Assembly: GCF_008362905.1 (NCBI RefSeq)
Contig: NZ_VFJB01000008.1
Span: forward strand, 62,001 to 126,000
Direction of reading: 5' to 3'
Source: Deferribacter autotrophicus
GTDB taxonomy: Bacteria; Chrysiogenota; Deferribacteres; Deferribacterales; Deferribacteraceae
DNA: 64,000 bases
A program made the position numbers and the translations under genes. Below, in pieces: positions 8,059-16,125 of the stretch; position 1 is the first letter of the stretch, and each line of letters begins with the position of its first letter. Below the pieces are notes generated by a model. That model saw nothing but the letters and a program-made list of their open reading frames with translations. It did no database searches and was not told where the DNA came from.

Positions 8059-9779
8059 CAGCTACCTCCACCGCCACCACCGAATCCTCCACCTGAAAAT
8101 CCTCCTCCACCCCCACCGGAAAATCCACTACCGCTACTGCTGGATTGTGGTGATGAAGTAAAAGCTGTATTCATAACTTTCATAGAATCATTTAAACTGT
8201 GAACAAAATATACAGTACTGAATCTGCGATGCGATGTGCTTCTATACCATTTTGGAGGTTCAGTTATCAGGTCTTTGAATTTTTCTGCAACTTTATCTTC
8301 TATACCAAGAGCTACAGCATAAGAAAGAATTTTATCAAAGTAATTAGGATCTTGTTTAAGAAGGACCTTTAATTTTGGTTTTTCAACTCTTTCGATAAAT
8401 TCTCTAAATCCATCAACAAGCTGATAGACTTTTGCACCCTTATCCGTTTTTTTGGGCATTATTCTGGCAAAGATAAAGGTAATTAAGGCTGAAATGATTA
8501 GGGCAATAAGATAGTCCATACGTTGAAATAATACACCTGATCCGATACCGATGAAAAACATAACAACTGCTGCAAAGTATGATATAGTCGTTAAGGTTTG
8601 GGAAGATGATTCATAATAGTCCTGTAGAGTCATTTCACTATTTAATTGTTCTCTCGCATCATTCATATAAATATAAAATTGATCTTTCAATGTACTGACT
8701 CTGACACTTTTTGTGGAGCCAGGAAATAATCCGTAAAATATAGTTTTTTCAAAAGATTTTGCATTTTCAGGTAAATCTTTCAACTTGTTCAATATGTAAT
8801 CCTTCTTTTTGAGTATTAAGCCGTTATCTTCCGTTTCTTCAATTTCCAGATAGCCGTTTGCCGCCCAATAAAAAATGAGAGAAATCAAATCTCTGTTATC
8901 AGTTTTATCATCTATCAATACACCGGCTTCTGCAGGGGTAATATTTTCTGGTAGTTTGTATTGCACAATTCTTATGATATTTTTATCTCTTCCGAAAAGA
9001 TACCAGAGTATGAACATTACGATAAAAACCACTAAAGGCAATAGATAGATTTTATTGTTGAGAATAATAAAAGAAAGTCTAGAGAAAAAAGATCCTTTTG
9101 AAATAACATTCGGTGGAAACCATATTCCTACTGTGATACCGTTTTTTGGTGGTAGGGTACGATTTGTTTCTCCAGTTATTAACCCTTCTCTTACAAGATA
9201 AGATATATCTTTTTTCCTTTCCCCGTATCTTCCTGTCACTATAAAATATTTTTCTTCAGCAGGTTTATAATTATCAGGAAACTGGATATTGAAACTTGCT
9301 TTTTCTATTGGGACAGGCCATTCCTGACCGATAACATTGAAGTAAAATTCACTATGATCATCAAAAAAATTGATGGCACCATAAATTTTATATCTGATAA
9401 TATAACGAACATCACCACTCACAAATTTATTAGCACTACCAATTTTTATGAAAAAATAATTACCTTTCTTGTAAGTAGTAAAATTAAAGTTATCCACTTC
9501 AACATCATAAATTTTAATTTTATAAGTACTGCCGTAAATAAACGGTCTGTTAAGATCATCATCTTTATTTTCTACATGATATTTGTAGGGGATTTTTCTA
9601 AAAATACCATGACGAGGGGAGTTGAAATGAACTAATATTTTTTCTTCCACATCAATAACGGAGTTTTTATTGATAAAAATGTTTACTACGTAATCTTTTA
9701 TGTAAAAATATTCTGCTTTTGCTATACTTGAAAAAGCAAATAGTAGTGATATTACAAAGAAGATTAATAATCTTTTCAT
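8055..9779 (-). CDS. DUF2207 membrane protein with glycine-rich tail
   Basis: 574 residues. The signal peptide MKRLLIFFVISLLFAFSSIAKA is followed by an extracytoplasmic beta-rich DUF2207 domain (YVVNIFINKNSVIDVEEKI, FRKIPYKY), a transmembrane segment around residues 245-265, a cytoplasmic helical part, two further membrane helices around 405-445, and a tail of Gly/Ser repeats ending GGSW. This architecture is the usual one for DUF2207 proteins, whose function is unknown. It sits next to lemA, a recurrent pairing in bacterial genomes. The formyltransferase-like gene overlaps its stop codon. Confidence 0.85.
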   Translation of the reverse strand: MKRLLIFFVISLLFAFSSIAKAEYFYIKDYVVNIFINKNSVIDVEEKILVHFNSPRHGIFRKIPYKYHVENKDDDLNRPFIYGSTYKIKIYDVEVDNFNFTTYKKGNYFFIKIGSANKFVSGDVRYIIRYKIYGAINFFDDHSEFYFNVIGQEWPVPIEKASFNIQFPDNYKPAEEKYFIVTGRYGERKKDISYLVREGLITGETNRTLPPKNGITVGIWFPPNVISKGSFFSRLSFIILNNKIYLLPLVVFIVMFILWYLFGRDKNIIRIVQYKLPENITPAEAGVLIDDKTDNRDLISLIFYWAANGYLEIEETEDNGLILKKKDYILNKLKDLPENAKSFEKTIFYGLFPGSTKSVRVSTLKDQFYIYMNDAREQLNSEMTLQDYYESSSQTLTTISYFAAVVMFFIGIGSGVLFQRMDYLIALIISALITFIFARIMPKKTDKGAKVYQLVDGFREFIERVEKPKLKVLLKQDPNYFDKILSYAVALGIEDKVAEKFKDLITEPPKWYRSTSHRRFSTVYFVHSLNDSMKVMNTAFTSSPQSSSSGSGFSGGGGGGFSGGGFGGGGGGSW

Positions 9780-9867
9780 TTTATCCCCTTAAAATTAGGT
9801 ATCCTTGCGAGTATGATAGAAAGCAATGTTTTCACCTTCACTTTCACTATTCACTCTCACAAATTTG

Positions 9868-10419
9868 TTAAAATTTTACTTTAACGTTTTTCCTTTCAGC
9901 TTCTTCTATTTCAAAGAATTCACGTTTTTTAAAGCCAAACATATTTGCAATAATTACTGATGGGAAGGCTTCACAAAGTATATTGTAATCTCTAACGACA
10001 GCGTTGTAATACCTCCTTGCATTCTGAATATTGTCCTCTATTTCAGAAAGAGTATTTTGAAGATTCAAAAAGTTTTTATTGGCTTTTAAATCAGGGTAAT
10101 TTTCAGCAAGAGCAAAAATAGTTTTTAAAGCACCTGTAAGCATGTTTTCAGCTTGGGCTTTTTCTTCTACATTTTTAGCATTCATTGCCATATTTCTTGC
10201 TTTTACTACATTTTCAAGAGTTTCTTTTTCATGCTTAGCGTATTCTTTTACAGTTTCAACTAAGTTTGGTATAAGGTCATATCTTCTTTTAAGTTGTACG
10301 TCAATTCCACTCCAAGATTCATCTACCTGATTTTTCAGTTTAACAAATTTATTATAATAATAGATAAGCATAAGAAATAATAAAATGATTAATCCGATAA
10401 TTATATAACCTAAAGTCAC
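9868..10419 (-). CDS. lemA: LemA family protein
   Basis: 183 residues. One N-terminal membrane helix (MTLGYIIIGLIILLFLMLIYYYN) is followed by the characteristic LemA helical domain: VDESWSGIDVQLKRRYDLIPNL, ENVVKARN, and the C-terminal NARRYYNAVVRDYNI and FPSVIIANMFGFKKREFFE. Length and motifs match the family throughout. LemA proteins are membrane-anchored coiled helical proteins of unclear function, often encoded with a DUF2207 or TPM-domain partner, as here 88 bp downstream. Transcription probably starts in the 92-bp gap shared with the divergent MBL-fold gene. Confidence 0.92.
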   Translation of the reverse strand: MTLGYIIIGLIILLFLMLIYYYNKFVKLKNQVDESWSGIDVQLKRRYDLIPNLVETVKEYAKHEKETLENVVKARNMAMNAKNVEEKAQAENMLTGALKTIFALAENYPDLKANKNFLNLQNTLSEIEDNIQNARRYYNAVVRDYNILCEAFPSVIIANMFGFKKREFFEIEEAERKNVKVKF

Positions 10420-10511
10420 TTCAACCCCCGTCCAAAAATATTTTATGTTGCATCAATTTATTACTTTTTATATATCATATGTTGTGTAAAAATAAAAGGG
10501 TATGAGATAAA

Positions 10512-11246
10512 ATGGTTAAATTTACAATTTTGGGTTCTGGTTCGGCTGTTCAGTATGAAAATAGGAGTTCTGCATCCTATCTTCTTGAATATAATGACAA
10601 AAAGATTATTCTTGATGCTGGATTCTGTTTGCTTGATAGGCTTGAAAAGGTATCGGTTCTTGCCGATGAGATAGATTATATTTTTGTTTCTCATAAACAT
10701 CCTGATCATTTTATGGGTATTATACATTTTCTTTTTGCTAGAAAGAGTATAACTTCATATTCTAATAATCCTGTAACTATTTTTGGATTTAAGGGGTTAG
10801 AAAGTTATATAAATGGGTTTAGAAAAATACTTGGACACTGGATAGAGCCTGAAATTGATATAAAAATTGTTGAAGATACAAAATTTTCTTTTGATGATTT
10901 TGAATATGAACTATTTAAAACGGTACATACCGATGAATCTGTTGGTATAAAACTTTACATTGATGGGAAGAAAATTGTTTACACTGGTGACTCCGAGTAC
11001 TTTGATGATTTAATTGTTCATGTTAATGAAGCGGATTTGTTTGTAGCTGATTGTGGAAAGATAAAGGGAGATGTAATAGAGGGACATATGTCTTATGATG
11101 AAGTATTGCAAGTAGCTATTAATGCAGGTGTAAAAAATCTTTTATTTTCTCATTTTTATCCGGATTCTGATAAATTTGAAATTAACGTAGACAATTATAA
11201 TTTCAAAGTTTTTAAAGCAAGGGATTTAATGTCAATTTATTTATAG
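10512..11246 (+). CDS. MBL-fold metallo-hydrolase (RNase Z / arylsulfatase-like)
   Basis: 244 residues. The metallo-beta-lactamase fold is shown by FTILGSGSA at the N terminus, the metal-binding SHKHPDHFMG (HxHxDH, about residues 61-70), a later VYTGDSEYFDD and a terminal LLFSHFYPD. This layout resembles the ribonuclease Z/ElaC branch, but the protein is shorter than tRNase Z and lacks a clear exosite, so RNA processing is not established. A general hydrolase acting on a phosphodiester or ester is the safe call. The stop codon is 9 bp before the predicted start of the epimerase gene, suggesting co-transcription. Confidence 0.8.
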   Translation: MVKFTILGSGSAVQYENRSSASYLLEYNDKKIILDAGFCLLDRLEKVSVLADEIDYIFVSHKHPDHFMGIIHFLFARKSITSYSNNPVTIFGFKGLESYINGFRKILGHWIEPEIDIKIVEDTKFSFDDFEYELFKTVHTDESVGIKLYIDGKKIVYTGDSEYFDDLIVHVNEADLFVADCGKIKGDVIEGHMSYDEVLQVAINAGVKNLLFSHFYPDSDKFEINVDNYNFKVFKARDLMSIYL

Positions 11247-11255
11247 GGGTGTGAT

Positions 11256-12176
11256 ATTTATCTGATTACTGGTGCTACGGGTTTTATAGGGAAAAATCTT
11301 ATTGAGAAGCTGAGTCCTGATGAATTTTATGTTATGGGTAGAAGAAATGTAGGCTTTGCCAATTTTATTCCCTTTGATATTGCATCTGATAAGGAAATTG
11401 TAATTCCTGAGGATATAAATACTGTAATCCATATTGCTGGATGTACGAAAACTATCAATAAGCAAGATTATTTTAAGGTGAATGTTGAGTGGAGTAAAAA
11501 GTTAATAGAGGCTTCTGTAAAGGCTGGAGTTAAAAGATTCATCCTTGTTTCATCTCAGGCTGCTGCTGGAAATAGAGCTGTCAAAGAAGATGATGAGTGT
11601 GAGCCTGTAAGTATATATGGTAAGAGCAAATTATTAGCTGAAAAAGAGGTTTTAAAATATAAAGATAAAATTTGTATTGTTATAGTAAGACCACCTGCCG
11701 TTTTTGGCCCTTATGATTCGGATTTTTTTAAAACTTTTAAAATGGTAAAAAGTGGCATAGCTCCAATTGTTAAAAATAGTAAGTTTAGTTATGTTTTTGT
11801 GAAAGATTTGGTCTATTCTATCTTAGAACTTACAAAAGTTGATGTGACAAGTGGAGAAATATTTTTTGTTTCTGCTGATAATCCTATACTTCAAACAGAT
11901 TTTATGAATATTATTGCAAAAATTATGCAAAAAAATATTAAATTTGTTAAAATACCCGAAATGATTGCGTTTGTTTTTGCATTTTTAAATGAAATAAAGG
12001 CAAAAATTGTGGGGAAAGCAGATATTTTCTCTATCGATAAAGTGCGGGAAATTGTGGCAGGTAACTGGATTTGTGATAATAGTAAAATAAAAAAATTTAT
12101 TAAGTATCGAGAAACTCCCATTGAGGTTGCCCTTGAAGAGACGTACATATGGTATAAAGAAAACAAATGGTTATAG
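11256..12176 (+). CDS. NAD(P)-dependent epimerase/dehydratase family protein, non-ATG start
   Basis: About 306 residues. The Rossmann glycine motif LITGATGFIG lies upstream of the first ATG (11334), so the real start must be near 11256. In frame there is only ATT (11256, six bases after AGGGG) or CTG (11262). A GTG at 11251 is out of frame and would need one extra base in the TTT run. The short-chain dehydrogenase signature is VSSQAA plus YGKSK (Tyr and Lys of the catalytic triad, about residues 117 and 121). It is closest in style to 3-beta-hydroxysteroid/sugar epimerases of the extended SDR class; the substrate is unknown. It overlaps the PAP2 gene, and both may act in a lipid or envelope pathway. 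Confidence 0.8.
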   Translation: MYLITGATGFIGKNLIEKLSPDEFYVMGRRNVGFANFIPFDIASDKEIVIPEDINTVIHIAGCTKTINKQDYFKVNVEWSKKLIEASVKAGVKRFILVSSQAAAGNRAVKEDDECEPVSIYGKSKLLAEKEVLKYKDKICIVIVRPPAVFGPYDSDFFKTFKMVKSGIAPIVKNSKFSYVFVKDLVYSILELTKVDVTSGEIFFVSADNPILQTDFMNIIAKIMQKNIKFVKIPEMIAFVFAFLNEIKAKIVGKADIFSIDKVREIVAGNWICDNSKIKKFIKYRETPIEVALEETYIWYKENKWL

Positions 12177-13026
12177 GTTTCTACCTCATGATTTTCTTAC
12201 CATTACTTATTTTGTTTTTGTAATTTTTATTGTTACTACTCATTATGGCAGTATTAGTAATGCTCACTGGCATATTCTATTTCATTTAGTAGGTTTACTC
12301 TTTATTTTTTTATTAAGTAAATATGATAATGGTAAGAAAGAGTTACTCAGGTTGATTCATTTGTTTTATCCAATTTTGCTGTTTTCTTTTATTTATCAAG
12401 AAACGGGAAGATTAAATCAAATTTTTTATAAAGGGTATTTTGATGAGTTATTATTGAAATGGGATAGCATAATTTTTGGTAAATCACCCATTTTTTGGCT
12501 TTATGAACTGTTTCCACAGAAGTTGGTATCAGAGTATTTTCATTTTTCTTATGCTTTTTATTATTTTATGGTGCCGCTAACTTTTGTTTATATATTTATG
12601 AAATTAAAAACAGATGATTTGAAAAGAAGTGAGTATATTCTTGAATATATGTTTACGCTTTGTTTTTCTTTTTATCTTTATTATACAATTTTTATTTATT
12701 TCCCTGCTATAGGTGGTAGGACTTATGTGGATATATATGCAAGAGGAGGGTATATTTTTAAGAAAATTGTTGATTATATATATCTAACTCAGGAGATTGA
12801 CGGCGGAGCATTCCCCTCATCACATGTTGGTATAGCCATATTATGTCTAATGAATTTAAAGAAGGTGAAAGGGGCTTTTTATAAAGTGATGTTAATTCTT
12901 GTGCCATCCCTTTCTGTGGCTACGGTGTATTGCGGATACCATTATGGGATGGATTTAATTGGAGGGGTAGTGAGTGGTTTTCTATTTTACTACATTGGTA
13001 GAACAGTTTATAAAAAAATATGGTAG
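12133..13026 (+). CDS. PAP2-superfamily membrane phosphatase / inositolphosphotransferase-like
   Basis: About 297 residues from TTG at 12133, chosen because GAGG lies 6 bp upstream; there is no in-frame ATG in the N-terminal region. The gene overlaps the end of the epimerase by 44 bp. Several membrane helices are followed by the PAP2 catalytic signature: GGAFPSSHVG (about residues 223-232) and CGYHYGMDLIGG (about 265-276), with His, Ser-His and the His...Asp pair retained. The layout (PSSH then YHYxxD) resembles AUR1/inositol-phosphoceramide-synthase-type members. It probably removes phosphate from, or exchanges the headgroup of, a lipid at the membrane. The start site is the weakest point. 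Confidence 0.75.
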   Translation: MKRRTYGIKKTNGYRFLPHDFLTITYFVFVIFIVTTHYGSISNAHWHILFHLVGLLFIFLLSKYDNGKKELLRLIHLFYPILLFSFIYQETGRLNQIFYKGYFDELLLKWDSIIFGKSPIFWLYELFPQKLVSEYFHFSYAFYYFMVPLTFVYIFMKLKTDDLKRSEYILEYMFTLCFSFYLYYTIFIYFPAIGGRTYVDIYARGGYIFKKIVDYIYLTQEIDGGAFPSSHVGIAILCLMNLKKVKGAFYKVMLILVPSLSVATVYCGYHYGMDLIGGVVSGFLFYYIGRTVYKKIW

Positions 13027-13040
13027 CAAGTTGTTAATAT

Positions 13041-13439
13041 TTAAATTTCTTCTAAGCCGATTAATGTTTCAGCTTTAATAAATTCTAAAATCTTTCTTAC
13101 TGCATTAAAAGCACTATCTCTGTCTTTTGCTTCAACTGCTAAAAAAAGGATAGTATCATTTTTATCAATCGTACCTATTTGATGATATACAAATATTTTG
13201 TTTAAATTGTATTCTTGAAATGTGTGTTCAGTAAATTCATAAATTTTTTCATAGGCTTGTTCATCTTTAATAAAAAGTCTTATTTTGCTATAATCTTTTT
13301 TATGTTTTCCTGGATATTTTGCTTTTCCATGATGAATGAGTATTGTACCTGTAGAATCATTAAGTTCGTTGTAGAACTCATCATATAAGCTTTGGATATT
13401 AATTTTTTCTTCAACAAGCTTTACTGTTATTTTATTCAT
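13041..13439 (-). CDS. Divergent MoaE-like protein
   Basis: 132 residues. The fold pattern of molybdopterin synthase large subunit MoaE is visible: ILIHHGKAKYPGK early, KIFVYHQIGTIDKNDTILFLAVEAKDRDSAFNAVRKILEFIK late. MoaE normally ends with an HR..AF..C segment followed by PxWKKE, which supplies the catalytic lysines. Here that end reads ETLIGLEEI, with no such lysines. It is therefore probably not a working molybdopterin synthase, or it is a family member with another role. Its start overlaps the stop of the pseudokinase-FapA gene (ATGA), so the two are translationally coupled. No other molybdenum-cofactor genes are nearby. Confidence 0.6.
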   Translation of the reverse strand: MNKITVKLVEEKINIQSLYDEFYNELNDSTGTILIHHGKAKYPGKHKKDYSKIRLFIKDEQAYEKIYEFTEHTFQEYNLNKIFVYHQIGTIDKNDTILFLAVEAKDRDSAFNAVRKILEFIKAETLIGLEEI

Positions 13440-15844
13440 AATGATTCCTCCTCTGGTAGTGTTAACTGTCCTTTTTCTACTTTTATAATATGTAGACCAG
13501 TGTGGTCTTTTGTTGTTTTTATAGAATAATTACCAATTCTCAATGTGACATCAGTGTATAATGATTTGTTAATTTTAATGAAAGATGTGTGTTTAATTGA
13601 TCGTTCAAATAAGTCTTCTAATAAAAGTAAATGTTCATTTATATAGTGAAGTTTATCTTCAACAGTTTTCATTCTTTCTACATATAATTTATATTCTTTA
13701 TCCAAAAGAGCGTCCTCAACATTTCCATATTTAATGATAATTTTTTTTAACTGTTCTTTAATATAATTAAATGATTCTGTTAATTTCTCTTTTTTGTCAT
13801 TTAAAATATTAATTTTATTTTTTATTATAACTTGATGAAGTGGATTTATCTTTAAAAAAGTTTTTGTGTATGGAATTGTTCCTGCAATATCCACTTCAAT
13901 GAAATCAGAAGAAGTAATTGAACATGCGTGAACTGTTCCCGTTTTTTTTGTGCATTTAAAATATCCACTACAAATAACATTACTATTTCTCACATAATCA
14001 AGAACTTCTATATCTCCTTCACATATTAATGTGGCATCCTGTACAAATTCTGCAGTGATTTTTTTTAATGCTTGAATTTTAGCTTTTTCTTTCCCAAAAA
14101 TACCACCTTTGATAGTTATTGTCCCTTTTTCTGAAACAACCTTACACCCTTCAACAATACCATTAATCTTGATATCTCCGCCAGCTATAACATTAAATCC
14201 GCTTAAAACATCTCCATTTATTATAACATCACCATGATAATTGATATTGCCCACAGAATAGTCTACATCCTGATGGATAATTATCACTTCTACCACATTA
14301 ACATGTTTTCCATTAAATGTAATCTGTCCATCCACAGTAGAAATTAATTTTAATCCATCTGAACTGACATATGTATTTTTTCCAACTGGTAGCTTAATAT
14401 CTTTTCCAGGTTTTGCTTTTATCCTATTGCCGTAAATGTCTATTCCGTCTATACCCTCTGTGTATGGGATTTTAATACAAAGGATATCATTTTTTCTTAC
14501 TGGTTGAATAAAGTTTATTTCTTTAAAATCAACTCTGTCTGAATCTGATTCTTTTGGTTTTAATATGTTATCCTTTTCGAAAAAATAGATTATAAATGCG
14601 TCATTTCCATTTATTGGAGGTTTACCTTTAGCGACAGGAATACGTAGTCTGTCTTTTTTGTGAATTAATTTATCAATAGCTTTTTCATCGATACCATATT
14701 TTATGTTATTCATTTTTAAGAAATAGATAATTTCATCTTTTGTAAAGTCATAATTTTTTGGAAGTGTAATAAATGCATTAATTTTGTCAGGAGTAATTTC
14801 TATTGCAACATCCTTGAATTTTTTTAAATCAATTTTTTGGGTAAATTCTGAAATTAAATAAGGGGAGCCATTTGAAAATTTTATGGCTTCTAAGATCTTA
14901 TCATTGTTGTGTATGATATAGCCTTCATTTATTAGTGAATCTTCTATTGTTTCAGGTGAGATGTTATTATCATTAACAATTAAATACAGCTTATTATCAA
15001 GTTCGATGATATTAAAAGGTTCTTTTGCAATTGTGACAGATTTTTTGTCTGTTTCGGTTAATAACTTTAAAAGTTCAGTGTAGCTATTAATTCTTTGTTC
15101 AGGAGATAATTTTAAACAGGCTCTAATAGCTTGTTTAATGTTATTATTTAAATTTGAGAAAAGATTCAAATCAGGGTATTTTAAAAGCTTTATTTTCTGT
15201 ATATTTTCATCGTTTATTTTTTCTCCAAAAGGGTAAATTCCTGTGAATAGGGTGTAAATAATACATCCTAGTTGAAAAATATCTGATAGGTATGTAGACT
15301 GTTTTCCTTTGATTTTTTCTGGTGGTATAAATGGGGGAGAAGACGTAGAAAAGCCTAATTCGCTAATAAGATTATTTTTTGTGATTACTCTTTCCAAGTT
15401 AAAATTGTCTATTTTAATTTTTAGTGATTTTGTGAGGAATAATGAATCAAAGTAAAGATTTTTATGGATAATATGACTTTCTTTTGCAAATTGTAGCGCA
15501 TCAATTATATCTGTGACTATATTTATTTTGTCATTATCATCTAATTGTTTAATTTTAGATAATGTTAAAGAATCATTTTTTGTATCAATAAACTCTTGAA
15601 TCAAATAAAAATATTTTTCATCTTCTCCATAATCAAGAATGGTCAATACGTTGGGATGGATGATTTGACCTGCTGTAGTGATTAAGTTGCGAAATCTTTT
15701 ATTTAAGTCGTTAGATGTTTTGGGAATTATTTTTAAAAGAACTTTTCTGTTAAAATTTGTATCAATAGCTTGATATGAATCGCCCGATGGTGTCGTGGAT
15801 AAAAAATCTATTTTCTTATAGCGATCTAAAATTAGTTCATTCAT
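13436..15844 (-). CDS. Pseudokinase fused to a FapA/DUF342 polymer-forming domain
   Basis: 802 residues from the ATG at 15844; a TTG start 36 bp upstream is possible, and neither has a strong ribosome site. Residues about 8-265 form a Ser/Thr-kinase fold. The ATP lysine (K38, KVLLK) and the helical SDIFQLGCIIYTLFTG segment are present. However, the catalytic HRD reads HKN (127-129), DFG reads NFN (147-149) and the alpha-C glutamate is not evident, so phosphotransfer is unlikely. Residues about 340-800 match FapA/DUF342: the N-terminal lobe IPYTEGIDGIDIYG, then a right-handed beta-helix (HGDVIINGDVLSGFNVIAGGD) and a C-terminal coiled coil. It follows the pilus ATPase gene after a 281-bp gap. 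A scaffold role at the cell pole or pilus base is a guess. Confidence 0.8.
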   Translation of the reverse strand: MNELILDRYKKIDFLSTTPSGDSYQAIDTNFNRKVLLKIIPKTSNDLNKRFRNLITTAGQIIHPNVLTILDYGEDEKYFYLIQEFIDTKNDSLTLSKIKQLDDNDKINIVTDIIDALQFAKESHIIHKNLYFDSLFLTKSLKIKIDNFNLERVITKNNLISELGFSTSSPPFIPPEKIKGKQSTYLSDIFQLGCIIYTLFTGIYPFGEKINDENIQKIKLLKYPDLNLFSNLNNNIKQAIRACLKLSPEQRINSYTELLKLLTETDKKSVTIAKEPFNIIELDNKLYLIVNDNNISPETIEDSLINEGYIIHNNDKILEAIKFSNGSPYLISEFTQKIDLKKFKDVAIEITPDKINAFITLPKNYDFTKDEIIYFLKMNNIKYGIDEKAIDKLIHKKDRLRIPVAKGKPPINGNDAFIIYFFEKDNILKPKESDSDRVDFKEINFIQPVRKNDILCIKIPYTEGIDGIDIYGNRIKAKPGKDIKLPVGKNTYVSSDGLKLISTVDGQITFNGKHVNVVEVIIIHQDVDYSVGNINYHGDVIINGDVLSGFNVIAGGDIKINGIVEGCKVVSEKGTITIKGGIFGKEKAKIQALKKITAEFVQDATLICEGDIEVLDYVRNSNVICSGYFKCTKKTGTVHACSITSSDFIEVDIAGTIPYTKTFLKINPLHQVIIKNKINILNDKKEKLTESFNYIKEQLKKIIIKYGNVEDALLDKEYKLYVERMKTVEDKLHYINEHLLLLEDLFERSIKHTSFIKINKSLYTDVTLRIGNYSIKTTKDHTGLHIIKVEKGQLTLPEEESL

Positions 15845-16125
15845 ATAATATGATTTACAAGAAATATGTAATAATTTCAATGAATTTGAAGAAGGATTAA
15901 ATATTTAAGACTGAAAAAATCCTTTCCGATAAAACTTCTAACATTTCGATGTAAATTATCCATTTGTTGTTTTTATTCTTACCTTTTGTCAAATATCAAA
16001 AGAGCTTAAAAAACATTCGAGGTGCTGAGTTCATCCAATTGCAAAGCGTTTTTTACTTTTATTTCAAACAAAAATAATTATTTTATTATAGTTTTTGTTA
16101 AACAAAAAGTGCTAACTAATTAATT

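Noticed and set aside
16092..16108. TTTTTGTT/AACAAAAA inverted repeat as the terminator of the pilus operon
   Set aside because: It is only A/T pairs with one central base and no GC core; too weak to call.
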